The notes under the pieces are model-generated. The model was not told the DNA's origin and made no database searches. It saw nothing but the letters and a program-made list of their open reading frames with translations. The translations under genes and the position numbers were made by a program. A DNA stretch of 64,000 bases, taken from assembly GCA_963377175.1 (NCBI GenBank), contig CAUJNA010002135.1:721616-785615 (forward strand). The letters are read 5' to 3'. Positions 1 through 10,639 of the stretch are shown piece after piece. This DNA is from Effrenium voratum (lineage: Eukaryota > Sar > Dinophyceae > Suessiales > Symbiodiniaceae). How positions within the stretch are numbered: the stretch's first letter is position 1; every line of letters starts with the position of its first letter.

Positions 1-167
1 CTTTCCACAATAGAGGACCCCAAAACAGTCACAGGATCCTGAATTAGGAAAACGCGTTCTACAATAGAGGCCCCAATTACAATTGGAGTGGCAACAGGGT
101 TGGTCTAGAAAACGATGCGGATGTGTTTGTGTGTGGAGTTCGCCTGTTCTTGTTTTTTGTTGCATAG

Positions 168-314
168 TGTGCTTTCGGACTCCAGCACTCGTTTAGTATG
201 TTTAGCCCAGCCGCACGTCAAGCCGCCGACTCTCAAAGATCCAAAAGCAAGCCCAAGGTTGCCACGGGTGACATGGCTGGGATGCCTACCGCTTTTGCGG
301 ATCTACCCCTTTGA
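168..314 (+). CDS. candidate 3' exon, unknown protein
   Basis: A T-rich tract ending in GCATAG gives a good 3' splice acceptor just before position 168. The frame TGT GCT TTC is then open for 48 codons to a TGA at 312-314. The peptide is basic and small-residue rich (ARQAADSQRSKSKPK in the middle), with codon choice unlike the flanking T-rich sequence. No family is recognised. The frame contains an ATG at 198, so it could also be a short first exon. The call rests on acceptor quality and composition only. Confidence 0.35.
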   Translation, partial: CAFGLQHSFSMFSPAARQAADSQRSKSKPKVATGDMAGMPTAFADLPL

Positions 315-619
315 GGTCCAGAAGGCTATGTCCTGGGCCCTGGGCTTCAACCCACGTGTTTTTGTCATGAGTTTATGTGATTTGCCTGCTTGGAAACCCC
401 AAACCGAGAGGTAAAGTGCAGATAGCCGACGCACAGCAACCTCGCCCCAAACTGGGGAAAAGCGGGAACCACTTTTACATAGCGCCTGTAGAGTGGTATA
501 TCATTTAACCCTTCCATTTGCTGAAGCTATGTTTTGATACTTCCTTTTGGGTTTTAAAGGGAAACAATTTCACTACTGTACATATTTTGAGAATTTCCAG
601 GGGGCGAAATGTCAAATAG

Positions 620-687
620 AACCCCTGCCCTCACTCCGGTGCTGAGACCCAGGAGGCATTGGCCGAGATAGCTACTGAACCGACCAG
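620..687 (+). CDS. candidate internal exon with GC donor
   Basis: Open frame after an AAATAG acceptor, reading into ETQEALAEIATEPTR, which has a natural acidic/helical composition. It ends at CCAG followed by GCAAGA, a GC-type donor as used in dinoflagellate introns. It is short and unsupported by any recognised domain. The polypyrimidine tract upstream is poor, so confidence is low. Confidence 0.22.
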
Positions 688-1611
688 GCAAGACCTCTTT
701 TCTCCCAGTCCACTTGTTTTGTGGGAAGCCAGAAACACAAGCGGCTGTTCTTTGTCGGGTGGCAAACGAACTCCAGGTTGGGAGCCAACTTGGTTTGGCC
801 ATGGTGATTTATTTCCCTAAGCTACCCTTTTGAATGCTGATAGCCAACATATTTTATTTATTTTGTTAATTGGGAATCTTTGGAACATTGTAGTTTCAGC
901 TTGCCTCGAATTGGTGGTTTGGGATTGGTGGTTTGGTGGTGTGGAGGTTGGGTGGTTTCGCATGTACCCTTTAAAAGAGCTAAGTTCAATCCCGAATCCA
1001 CCAGCATCCGCCAAGTCCCAACCACCAAGAGGGAGGCTGATTGTTTGAATGGAGCTAGGAGCTCATCTGCTCATGCGAGGTACATGCTGGATGCCAGCAA
1101 GGGCCCAGGACGGGCGACGGAGCGAGTGGCTGGAGGTGTTTCCTTGGTTTTGCATACCTAGCACCTCCATTGTGTGTAAAAAACTACTCCTTTCTGTTTG
1201 TTTTTTTTGGGGGGAAACGTGTGCTTCTTCAGGAAAAAACAAGAGGAAAAACACATGGCGGGAATCTTACACATGATATGTTCTAGGTATTCATGTTTCA
1301 TCACCTTCCCTCTAGGTGGATTTGAACCTCTGGTTCTCATGGAGGGTAAGTGCGCCACCCACGAAGCTTTTAACCAAAAACACCCTACCCTACACCAAGC
1401 TTAAGCCTGCCGCCAAATAGCCCTATACCTACCCTGAGCCCACCATAAACCCACACAAAGCCCACCCTTTATGGGCGGACAAGCATTGCTTTCACATGAA
1501 CCACCATAAGTTTCGACGGCGCAGAAGAGAATCGGGGGTTAGTATCGATCCAGTCTGGCTCGAAGATGGTTTTCACGACACCTTAACCACTACCCCCAGA
1601 GGTGCAATGAC

Positions 1612-1638
1612 ATATATATATATGTATATATAAATATA
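1612..1638. repeat. (TA)n microsatellite
   Basis: Alternating TA with one TATG interruption. The surroundings (about 690-2390) hold no gene I can support beyond weak open frames. Confidence 0.9.
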
Positions 1639-2398
1639 GCCACCCAGTTTCCCTTGTAGTTTTGGGGTACCCAGTTCATCCCTTACAAACACTTTCAACC
1701 TCTTCCTTCGGTGCTTGGGGGGATATGGAGGGGACAGGGGCCCGCTACCATTGCGGGGTTCGCACATAACGGGTTCAGGCCTTGCTCATGTTGAAGCTTT
1801 CTGTCATGAACACTGCTGTTGGGCGATGCATTCAATCCACTAGCCCAACAGCTGCCAACCGGCCCACAGAATCAATCGCCCAAGGGTTACTTAGCTATTC
1901 GGGGAAGCTGGCATGTGTTCAAGTCATTTGCGATCAGATCTGGAATCCCCTTTATCATTTCATAGTACACACACACATGTTCAGCTTTACAACATATGCG
2001 CCAGTATCGAACACGTGTGTTGAAGCGAGCCATTTCAACATGGACACGCACGCGCGGGGCTTGGGATCGAGCAGGCGAAAAGGAGAGGAAGGTGGAAAAG
2101 GCGGGTCGGGATATTCAATTGAACCAGTCCCAACTAATTGCGCACTCCTCTCTGTTTTTTTTTGTTGGGGGGGGGTTCTCCAAAGCTATGTTATATATGT
2201 CAGGGCCTGTTGAATATGACACAGAATCAGACAATATTATTTTATGCGTACCACTTGTTTGTGGGCCATCAGGTCCCTTTGAGGGTGTCAAGTTGGATTC
2301 TGGCTGCCACAAATCCTACGCTGCAAGAAGGCATTTTTGGCCACGAACGACACATCATGAGGGGAAACTAGCCCCCACACCCTACCCACTTTTGGCAG

Positions 2399-2611
2399 CG
2401 TATGATGTCAGCTCCAAGGTTTTTTACCACGCGGAACTTGGCTTGCAAAGCGGGCATTGGGAGCAGAGGAATAAGCCCCGCCGGCTTTTTAATTGCCAAG
2501 GACACCAACATCCCTAGAGCCATGTTTCCTGGGTATACGTTGGACCCGTTGGTTTCTTTCCTAAAATCCAGCTTGCCCATGTTGCAGGCTCTTCATTGGC
2601 GACGCCAATGA
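2399..2611 (+). CDS. candidate coding segment, unknown protein
   Basis: An acceptor-like CACTTTTGGCAG precedes position 2399. The frame CGT ATG ATG is open for 70 codons to a TGA. The peptide has a natural composition, with segments such as SAPRFFTTRNLACKAG and GFLIAKDTNIPRAMF. No family is recognised. Possible donors inside it (for example at GGGTATAC) mean the true exon may stop before the TGA. It lies 112 bases upstream of a better-bounded exon and could belong to the same gene. Confidence 0.35.
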   Translation, partial: RMMSAPRFFTTRNLACKAGIGSRGISPAGFLIAKDTNIPRAMFPGYTLDPLVSFLKSSLPMLQALHWRRQ

Positions 2612-2723
2612 ACTACCACCAAGATCCCCTGCGAATCATTGTGAGGCTTAACTTACATGTTTTTTTGCCTTAGGATTGTTTTTCATCCTTTTCTTTTCGC
2701 CAGCCAGCTGTTACATTTTGCAG

Positions 2724-2795
2724 GGCCCCAGGGTCCCATATTCCGAGTTTGGTACGAGGCTGAGGCCAATTTTGGTTGGAGTAACTCAAGTTCCG
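2724..2795 (+). CDS. candidate internal exon, 24 codons, phase 0-0
   Basis: The upstream CATTTTGCAG is a textbook acceptor and the segment ends at CCG followed by GTGAGC, a textbook donor. Between them lie exactly 24 codons in one frame (starting GPRVPYSEFGTRLRP). Symmetric phase 0-0 with both splice sites near consensus is the main support. No domain is recognised. The frame also reads through the donor to a TAA at 2876, so a retained-intron product is formally possible. Confidence 0.45.
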
Positions 2796-3091
2796 GTGAG
2801 CAAGGGAGAATACTGGTCGCGAGTCACGTCTCGTCAATTTCGAGAGGACACGGGGCATAGCCAATTGAACCTGTAAGCAAGAGATTTGAGCCCTGGAAAA
2901 ACTTCATAGGTTCCGTGTAAGACTGAATTATATAATTAATGGAATTGGGGGCCCCCCCTCCCCCCCCTTCATCTCAAGGTAGAGATCTGGATGATTTTCT
3001 GGGTTCTATGTCAAAAGGGGGAGAGTTACGCAAATCGGTTTTGGATGCACTCTGCTGGAGGTATTTTCTGTTTGTTTTTTCTTGTGTGTAG

Positions 3092-3186
3092 TTCCAGGGG
3101 AAACACATTTGTCCCCCACGCCACCTCCGGAAAAAAAGAAAAAAGAAAAGAAGAACAAAAAGCAAAAACAACGAAAGCTTCCCTGA
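3092..3186 (+). CDS. candidate terminal exon with lysine-rich C-terminus
   Basis: A long pyrimidine tract ending in TGTGTAG marks a strong acceptor. Two bases complete a split codon, then 30 codons run to TGA at 3184-3186. The encoded tail is PGETHLSPTPPPE followed by about a dozen Lys/Arg with scattered Glu, Asn and Gln, such as a nuclear or ribosome-associated protein may carry. The entry phase does not match the end phase of the exon at 2724-2795, so at least one more exon would be needed if they share a gene. Family unknown. Confidence 0.42.
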
Positions 3187-3529
3187 CCCAGAAGCCGATC
3201 TTAGGGGCCTTTTCACAGGAGCGTTTCTTGGTGTTGGGGCTACCCGTTGTTTCCTTCTGTTTGGAAACCCAACAGCACCGAGATCCATCTGCGGGGTCCG
3301 ATTCCCAAAAAGCAGTCACCTTCCGATTGAGAGACACTCCGACTTACACGGAACAAAGTGAGCCCTCCGTGCAAAGCAAATAATTCTGGGGCCAATAGGG
3401 AAACTTAATATTATGAAATTCCTGGCAACTACTCTACTCTCTGCTTGGATTCGAGGTGGATATCTCACGGCTCTTCCCTTCCTTAGGGGTAAGGTTTTGT
3501 CGTTGTTTGATTCTGTTGATCATTGGATG

Positions 3530-3600
3530 TATGCCAACCAGACAAGGACACACAACCAGACAAGGACACAGAACCAAAGTAATCCAAGGACACCAACAAA
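3530..3600. repeat. short degenerate ACAAGGACAC repeat
   Basis: Two or three tandem copies of a unit containing ACCAGACAAGGACACA. This looks like intronic low-complexity sequence. Confidence 0.5.
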
Positions 3601-3776
3601 TTGTTCACCCGCACTTGACCAGATCTTCCATTTCCTTAAGCATATGTTTGTGCTTTTCCCCTGTCGGTTTGCAAGGGAATCAATTTCACTACTGGACATA
3701 TGTTTCTCTTTGTTTCCTGGGGACGAAAAAGCAAATTGTCGGAGATCCAAGCTGCTTCGCTGGTCGTTTTTCACAG

Positions 3777-3864
3777 GCCGAGTCTTTCTCCAAGCTAGAC
3801 AGGGACGAGGACGCAAGAGAGAGCCAGCGCTTGAGGGACGCCTTACCCCCCGAACCCTCCCAAG
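3777..3864 (+). CDS. candidate exon (gene B, upstream exon)
   Basis: A strong acceptor (GGTCGTTTTTCACAG) precedes position 3777. The segment encodes 29 codons of highly charged, helical peptide (AESFSKLDRDEDARESQ, then RLRDALPPEP) and ends CAAG before GCAAAA, a GC-type donor. It ends in phase 1. The exon at 4427 begins with exactly the two bases needed to finish that codon, giving a Glu at the junction. The intron would be 562 bp, GC-AG. The LDRDED run recalls an EF-hand loop but the loop spacing is not complete, so I do not assign one. Confidence 0.5.
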
Positions 3865-4426
3865 GCAAAATAGGGGTTGATCAATATTCCTGGCTCCCAA
3901 TGACCGTGGGCAACTTTTCCTATTTAGTGGGATGTTTTTTGAGTGGCTTTTGATCAACCTCTAAATGGGTGTGGCTCAAAAAAGGAATCAGCCCAAATGG
4001 CAGCCCACCTCCGGTCTGGCGCTTAATTTCTTGTAGCCAAAGGCCCAATGGCAAATGAAGGACCAATCGAGGCAAGGCAGGGGTGTGGTATTGAAGAGTC
4101 GCAGTCTCAAAAGTGGTGAACACTGAAGCCCCACCAAATTCTGATGTCCACCAACTCAGCTTCTCCTTGTTTGGTGGTTTGGATTTGTGGTGGCTAAGGT
4201 GCCCCACATAAATGATGTCCGCCAAAATCGGGCCCCTGATTGAAATCTATTTGATGCCCCCAAAATCTGATTGAAATTTGGGTGTGTCTATCTCTAAAGT
4301 ACCCCCCCCAGCCCCCCCCCCCAACAAACAATTGGTTCGTTTCGGTTTGCTTTTGGTGTCCCATTCAACCCACCGAAAAAAAGTTACCGTCAACAAAAAG
4401 ATACACATCCATTTCTTTGGTGTCAG

Positions 4427-4536
4427 AGAGAGCAGAAGTAGTGTGGAAGAGTGAACATGGTTACAACCTGCTTGCGAAGTTGAACCCCAAGAAAGCGAAG
4501 AAAGCGAAGGAGTTTTATGTTCAGCTGAGCTTCTGA
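4427..4536 (+). CDS. candidate terminal exon (gene B, last exon)
   Basis: The acceptor CTTTGGTGTCAG is followed by two codon-completing bases and 35 codons to TGA at 4534-4536. The peptide contains RAEVVWKSEHGYNLLAK and a Lys/Ala repeat (KKAKKAKE), ending VQLSF. The phase fits the exon ending at 3864, so the two form a plausible two-exon 3' end. The intron between them is C-rich and T-rich and otherwise featureless. No family is recognised. Confidence 0.5.
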
Positions 4537-4639
4537 AAGAGGGGCTGTGCATATTTTAGTGCCGTGCTTGTGTATCGCCATGTATGTGGGTCATTTTCTT
4601 TGGGAATCCTGGACTGGACTCATCGGAGCATTTTTTCAG

Positions 4640-4697
4640 GTGTCGATGGTTCTAGATTTCCTTGAGGATGTTGGAACTCAGCTGGTGGTGGTGCAAG
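4640..4697 (+). CDS. candidate small exon
   Basis: A GCATTTTTTCAG acceptor is followed by an open coding-like stretch (VSMVLDFLEDVGTQLVVVQ). The downstream donor is not clear (GGAATAAC could be a GA-type donor). Weak call. Confidence 0.22.
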
Positions 4698-4709
4698 GGA
4701 ATAACTACC

Positions 4710-4910
4710 GGACGAACAAACATATCAGACAAACAAGCAACCTATCGACGAACCAAGCAAATATGCAACCAAGCAAGCAAGCAAAGCCAAGCAATGCAAA
4801 CAAAGCCAGGCAAACAGCCAGGAAAGCAACCAAAGCCAGGCAAACAAGCAACCAAAACCCCAGCAAACGAGCGAACAATCTCAAAGACCAACTTTTTCAC
4901 TCAAACAAAA
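4710..4910. repeat. AC-rich low complexity (CAAGCAAAC-type)
   Basis: Repeated CAAGCAAGC, GCAAACA and GCCAGGCAAAC words with no consistent period. Reading frames through it give artefactual Asn/Gln/Lys-rich peptides. Confidence 0.7.
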
Positions 4911-5324
4911 CTCCTTGAGTATTACACTCAAACACCATCTCAAACACCAGCAAAACTTACTCAAGTTTATTTTATTTGTTTTCTTATTGGCACCAACTTG
5001 CTCCAGGAACTCACTCTGCCAGGAGCTCAGGGAATTTTCGGGAGGTTCTTATCGAGGTGTGTCTCTGAATGTGCCGTCTAATATATGTGGGTCGTCCTTT
5101 TGGTGGGCATCATTTTTCTGGGGGGGTACCCGTCTTTTGGGCTTTAAACAATAGGAAGCCAAGAGGCAGACCAAACCTGACCGCTCCGCACAACTCGGCG
5201 GCTTTAATAAACACTGCTGTTGGAAGTAGGCTTTCTTGAGGGCTGGAATTCCATGGAGCTGCCGTGCAGGTGCCGCGAAGGGTCGTTGCGTGATGTTTTT
5301 TTTTGGTTTTGCGGCTGCCGGCTT

Positions 5325-5430
5325 CGAAGGCTCAGTGGTTCAAAGCGAATCGACCGTTGGCTCAGTTGCTCAAAGCGAATCGACCAATTTAAGTTTTGAC
5401 CGTCCCATTTAAGTCATGACCGTCCAAAAG
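5325..5430. repeat. two short tandem duplications
   Basis: GGCTCAGT(G/T)G(T/C)TCAAAGCG with CGAATCGACC occurs twice in tandem, followed by two copies of ATTTAAGT..TGACCGTCC. The CAAAGCGAATCGACC word recurs near 53957, and a weaker form near 56570, suggesting a dispersed fragment. Confidence 0.6.
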
Positions 5431-5866
5431 GTTGACCTTTCAGTTCCAAGGTCTTTGGGCAACTGAGAAGGTGGTTGAGCTGTGAACAGTGGGCTGGGCT
5501 CGTGTCTTCTCTCGCTGTGTCGTTCTTTTTTTCTCGGGTCTGGTGCAGATCTTGTTTTTGATCTCGTTTTAGATGTCGTGATATCCTGCCACCGAAACAG
5601 CGACTTTGACATGCACCAGTCACATGACCTGGTTTGGAACAGCTTCCGCGTGGTAGATGGAACGATACAACAAGCGTTCCAATGGTTTTCTGGAAACCAA
5701 GCCTGTTAAGTCTTCCATTGGGTTTCGAGTTGTTGCATGAAACATGGTTACCCAATCAGCTTTGGTGACACGCGGCGTTCCAATGGGCACGTTGCAAAGG
5801 CAGTAACAACTTAGGCATGACTTCCTGAAATCAGCGTTTACAAGGCCACAGAGAGAAATAAATGAG

Positions 5867-6105
5867 GGGACAACCCTGTTTTGCCGGAACGCATCGCAGC
5901 GTTCAACGGCCATAGGGTGCAACCCCAATTTGGAGAGTTCAAGGGCACCAGGATCCCAAATTGGGAGTTGTTTGTGAACGCGCCTAACATGTTGATGCGC
6001 CCCGGTTTGGGTATGTTTGGGTTCACCTTCATCTCGAGGGGTGCGGATAAAAGAGAACTGGGAGCCCTCGAAGCCCTTTTCAAGCATCTTGAAGGCCCTT
6101 TGAAG
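5867..6105 (+). CDS. candidate exon, ~80 codons, consensus donor
   Basis: The frame opens after an AG at 5865-5866 and runs without stops to TTGAAG followed by GTAAGATT, an excellent donor at 6106. Codon use and peptide look genuinely coding: a polar N-terminal part (GHRVQPQFGEFKG), a hydrophobic middle (MLMRPGLGMFGFTF) and an amphipathic helix (KRELGALEALFKHLEG). No family is recognised. A longer open frame on the other strand (5620-6138) overlaps it; I prefer this strand because of the donor and composition. Confidence 0.48.
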
Positions 6106-6755
6106 GTAAGATTCCCAGTTTTGGGGTGATGCCACCATCCACTGTGCAACAGTTGGGGTGGATACAACTCATGAAAGCAGGGACAAGCCACCTCACTCCC
6201 TGAGTTCCTGGACTTTCAAGTTTTGGGGAAGACCAGTTTAGTGACTCAGACAGAAAGATGCTACTTTGTTGGGCTTTTGGAATCCAATTCATGAGTCCTT
6301 TGAGGGTCGGAGGGGTGTGAGGATTTGAACCGGTTTTTGCAGAGGGTAAATGGGAACCAACAAGACAACACCTAAGCACCGAGCTTCAAAACCACCAATT
6401 AGCGAGGGAAGCAAATGACCTGGCTGTTCCGCCGTGTTCAACCTGCTGGCTAGGGAAATAGTCGGGCCCATCTCAGAAGCCTTCTCAGAATTCAGTCGAA
6501 GGTTGAAGAAACCTTCTGGGGTTGTGGGGCCTTGTCACTATTGGTAATTGCTTCATATCCCTTCATAAGTCCCCTAAGTCAGGCCCGGATGTGCAAGGTA
6601 ATCCTCACATTGGGGCACCAAGAAAAGTGCGGGGATATTCACAAGTGGGCAATCCAAGCGAGGTATTGGTGATATATAACATGACTCCCAGCCCAAGCCG
6701 CTACCCCCGAGGGAAAAGGTGCTTTTTCTGCTCCCAGTGCAAAAAAAGAAGGCAG

Positions 6756-6878
6756 TGATGCTTGGGGCTCGTGGCTTAGGTTGCAGGTTGCTCATCGCCG
6801 GAGGAAGGCACTTCCGAAACGTTCCTGAGCTCCTTTCAGCTGAATGGCCATGGGTCGAAAGCCATCCCAATCCAACCA
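6756..6878 (+). CDS. candidate exon, unknown protein
   Basis: A Lys/Arg-codon-rich tract ending GAAGGCAG acts as acceptor. The open segment encodes LGARGLGCRLLIAGG, then HFRNVPELLSAEWPW, and ends at AACCA before GTAAAA. The glycine-rich start with LLIAGG recalls a strand-turn of a nucleotide-binding fold, but there is not enough to assign one. The start phase does not join directly to the exon ending at 6105. Confidence 0.33.
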
Positions 6879-7166
6879 GTAAAATAGGTTCTAAAATGGG
6901 TGGTGCACCTACCATTGGTTTTGACCCACAGCCGAATGGGTGGTCGAAGTTAGTTGTTGGCAACCTATAGTTTGAGAGCCAAGTGTCCGTTTAGTGGAGT
7001 CAATTCTGTTGGCTGCACTTTTAACTCGGCAACGGCCATTCAAGTGGGTTCTGTGGGTCGAAAATAGGTACCCCAAAATGCAAGCCTGGTAAATGGACAC
7101 ATGGCCTAAAGCCTGCGGTCCCCTGAGTTAATTTTGACCCATACCCATATTCCAAAGGCTAAAAAG

Positions 7167-7351
7167 GCACCCCGGGCTTCCGCACTTTGCGTGCCGAGCT
7201 TCCGTTCTCCTTCGACCGCGCTGAGGACCTACGCGGCGTGGCAGCATTGCATGAGCGGGCGAGCTCGCCCAGAGGTGTCGCAGGCCGTTTGCAGCGGTCT
7301 GACGAGGGTCACACGAAACTGCTTGAAATTCCCAGCCATCCGGTTCCTTAG
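7167..7351 (+). CDS. candidate GC-rich exon
   Basis: A GC-rich island in AT-richer surroundings. After AAAAAG the frame is open to a TAG at 7349-7351 and reads LPFSFDRAEDLRGVAALHE then RASSPRGVAGRLQRSDE, a natural acidic/basic helical composition. It has no ATG, consistent with an internal or terminal exon. A second frame is also open here, and no domain decides between them. Confidence 0.3.
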
Positions 7352-7809
7352 CTTTGCAGCTTTTTTCGTTGGTTTAGTGGTACGGTGGTTGGGTTTCCAT
7401 TAAAGCCACTAAAAGTTAATCACTTTGTTGCAGGGGATCTGAGGACAGCCCAATAAAGTACTAAAGTGCGTGTGGCAAAAAACGGGAATCGGCCCAAAAT
7501 GGAACTCTGGTACGTGGAAAACTAGACACCAACGGTTCTTAAGTTTGGATGATTTTATTCCTGGGAGCGAGCTTGATGTTCCGACGGATCCTACCGCTGA
7601 TCCATCAGCAATGACGTGTTGATGCCAGAAACAGAAAGAGTGAAACAGCATTCATCACAAAGTACCCCTACCGGAGCTTGAAATCCATGAGGAAACGGTT
7701 GGTGAAAACAAACCCTGGTTTCCGCTGAATAGTGAACAGGTCCGATGAATCCTCTCCTGGATTCATTACAAATCAAGTGTTTGCGTTGCCATCGTTGCCT
7801 TCTGATCAG
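7352..7809. other. no supported gene
   Basis: T-rich, intron-like sequence. I see no repeat or conserved motif here. Confidence 0.5.
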
Positions 7810-8000
7810 TCATGTGTTCCGATGAAAATGCCAATGTACAAGACAATAATTCCGATGATTATATTGAAATCGCTACGCGATCCGCCGATGCCAATGGACA
7901 GTCCCCTATTAATGAACTGGGGCTGATGTCACGTGGGGCTCTTAACGCGTGGAAGCAGAACAAACAACGCCGCTCTGACGTCGGTTGCAGGGTGCCTTGA
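7810..8000 (+). CDS. candidate exon running into the tandem repeat
   Basis: After CTTCTGATCAG, an ATG at 7812 opens a frame rich in Asp/Asn (CSDENANVQDNNSDDYIE) that continues for about 39 codons. It then enters the first unit of the ~112-bp tandem array and stops at 7998-8000. The acidic part looks coding; the repeat-derived part may be fortuitous. Function unknown. Confidence 0.32.
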
Positions 8001-9030
8001 ATTTTGGGTAGGGAAAAAGACTCTCTTTTTTTGCCCAGGTCAAGTGGGGCTCTTAGCGCGTGGAAGGAGAACGCAAACAACGCCCCTCTGACGTCGGCTG
8101 CAGGGTGCCTCGAATTTGGGGCCGGGAACAAGCGTCCTTTTGCCTAGGTCACATCGGGCTCTTAACGCGTTGAGGGAGAACAAACAATGCCGCTCTGACG
8201 TCGGCTGCAGAGTGCTCGAATTTCGGGTAAGGAAAAAGACGATTACAAACCCCCTCTGAGGTTGGCTGCAGGGTACCTCAAGTTTGGGATCAGGAAAAAG
8301 ACGTCTTTTCTGCCCAGGTCAAATGGGTCTGTTAACGCCTGGAATCAGAACAAGCAACGCCCCTGTGGAAGGAGAACAAACAACGCCCCTCTGAGGTGCC
8401 TTGAATTTGTGGTAAGGAAATGGACGTTTTTTTTTGCCTAGGTCACATAGCTCTTAACGCGTGGAAGGAGAGGGTGCCTCGAATTTGGGGTAAGGAAAAA
8501 GACGTCTTTTTGCCTAGGTCATATGAGCCTCTTGACAAGTGAAAAGAGACCAAATGACGCCCCTCTGAGGACCTCAAGTTTGGGGTCAGAAAAAAACATC
8601 TTTTTGCCTAGGCCACATGGGTCTCTTAACGCCTGGAAGGAGAACAAGCAACGGTGGAAGGAGAACAAAAATCGCCTTTTTTGAGGTGCCTTGATTGCCT
8701 AAATCATATGGGGCTCTGAACAAGTGAAAAGATACCAAACGACGCCCCTCTAAGGTTGGCTGCAAGTTTGGGGTCAGGAAAAGACGTCTTTTTGCCTAGG
8801 TCAAATGGGTCTGTTAACGCCTGGAATCAGAACAAGCAACGCCCCTGTGGAAGGAGAACAAACAACGCCCCTCTGAGGTGTTTTGAATTTGGGGTAAGGA
8901 AAAAGACGTTTTTTTGCCTAGGTCACCTTAACACGTGGAAGGAGAGGGTGCCTTGAATTTGGGGTAAGGAAAAGACGTTTTTTGCCTAGGTCACATGGGT
9001 CTCTTAACGAGAATGCAAACAACGAAGGAG
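7929..9030. repeat. ~112-bp tandem array, about 11 degenerate units
   Basis: Each unit carries GGGCTCTTAACGCGTGGAAG, then GAGAACAAACAACGCCCCTC, then CTGCAGGGTGCCTCGAATTT, then GGGGTAAGGAAAAAGACG, then TTTTTGCCTAGGTCACATG. Several units are truncated or carry small indels, so the spacing runs from ~60 to ~125 bp. The GTAAGG and TTTTTGCCTAG words sit 28-30 bases apart and resemble a miniature intron repeated with its flanks. Confidence 0.85.
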
Positions 9031-10270
9031 AAGAACACTAGGGTCTACTCTTTAAACCACCCCCCCGAAAGGGTGTAAAAGCAAGGCCCCATTTTTGTAA
9101 GCACAACAAGGCCTTCGTGGCACTTTCCTGTTTTTCATGTCCCAGTGCTGAGGATGCTGGAAATGCAAGGGATGCAGCCACACAACTTACAGGAACAGAC
9201 CCAATCTTCGCGCTCAAGATTCTAAGACACGCAACATTGACCAAACACAGAAATACCAGAGATGTGGGGAATGCTGGGAATGCAGCCGGCTAGCCACAAA
9301 CAAGTGCAAAAACTTAGGTTTTTCCAAAAGCAACCATCAAACACCGATACTAGCAACCCCCTCAAATACCCTAAAAATAGACTTCCAAAAGCACGATAAT
9401 GCAGGGGATGTTTCGCAGTAACTGCTCCGTACTGGCGGGGAATTGCAAAAACACTCATCTTTGCAAATTTCAACAGTTCCTCAAAGTATCACTGCACTTG
9501 GCCCACCCAAACCCCTAACGGGCCAATTCCAACATCGCTTGAAACAGCAAAACACCACGAGTATCTGCAAACAGAGAGACAAATTCATGGCAACAAGGCA
9601 ATCCTGATGATGCTGGGGATGCAGATCCTGCGCGTCCGGGGGAAACCCTCCCCCCCCTACAGACCTAGGCGAAACGCAATATTTTTAGCACGAAAGACCC
9701 AAAAACACGAAAAATACAGGTTTTGGACACCCAGCACAGAATGCCCAAAAAATAGCAGTCCCAAAAGCCTTCGGCTTTGCTAAGAGAAGACAAGTTGTGG
9801 ACTGCCATCTACACGCTCGACTAGCGTCGGCGGATTTTATGCCTTGCGAACATTGGGCTGATCGCGGATTGTTGTCAAGAACTTGCCCTTGGGCGTGGAA
9901 ATATCGGGGAAACACAAGCCACACAGGACGAAAGGTTCACCGATTAATCTGAAAGTGGTTTTAATACAAAGCAGCTTTCTTGGCGATCAATCTTTGTGTG
10001 GCTGCAGATTAGTTCTTCTGGCTTTGCAGATGAGGCAAACCATATCTGCTAGGCAATTTAGAGCGAGGTCAGCCGAGGTGCGAGGTGGAGCAAATATTTT
10101 AAGCGAGGTGATTTAACTAAATTCAGAACAACGAGGTGCACACGTAGATGCAGCAGGAGAGGGTCCCACAGCAGGAGAAAACTGCTCAGGGCCTAAAAAG
10201 TTATTTTATACGGTCAGAGGTGATTGTTGGGGAAAATAACTTTTTGGGCCCTGCAAAGTTTTTTTTTCTC
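9031..10270. other. non-coding, weak GATGCTGGGGATGCAG-type repeats
   Basis: Degenerate copies of GAATGCTGGGAATGCAGCC occur near 9150, 9260 and 9610. A GCGAGGT word recurs near 10060-10110. No gene is supported. Confidence 0.45.
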
Positions 10271-10275
10271 ATAGT

Positions 10276-10347
10276 CTTCCCGTAGCCTTCCCGTAGCCTT
10301 CCCGTAGCCTTCCCGTAGCCTTCCCGTAGCCTTCCCGTAGCCTTCCC
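10276..10347. repeat. 11-bp minisatellite CTTCCCGTAGC
   Basis: Six to seven head-to-tail perfect copies. Because 11 is not a multiple of 3, a 33-bp super-period makes an apparent 11-residue protein repeat on the minus strand; I regard that as an artefact. Confidence 0.9.
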
Positions 10348-10639
10348 AGAGCACCCCTAGTCTTATTGTTTCCGGCAACCCCTCAGCAAAGCCTTTGACA
10401 CAACAAAGGCCAGCCACTTGCCTTTGGCCAGGGTCACATGGAAAGATATTCTGACATTGCTGCCATTTGGGATCCAGCGGCAACCGGAAATGCAAAGGAT
10501 CCTTTTGAAGGTGTGTTTGGAGTGGGGAACAATCGGAACGAAATTTCTGGAAACGGCATAGCGGCGGAAGAATGAATAGTTTTGAGAGCTCATTTTAATG
10601 AACCATACTGTATTGCATATTGTATTCCAAGTATATAGC

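Noticed and set aside
1315..1370. tRNA-like B-box (GGTTCAAATCC) on the minus strand, with similar words near 6325, 14850 and 54970
   Set aside because: The T-stem and acceptor stem do not pair and no full cloverleaf can be drawn. At most these are tRNA-derived repeat fragments.
5620..6138. 172-codon minus-strand open frame
   Set aside because: It overlaps a plus-strand segment with a consensus donor and more natural composition. Probably a shadow frame.
10276..10347. CRISPR-like array
   Set aside because: The 11-bp units are contiguous with no spacers. It is a minisatellite.
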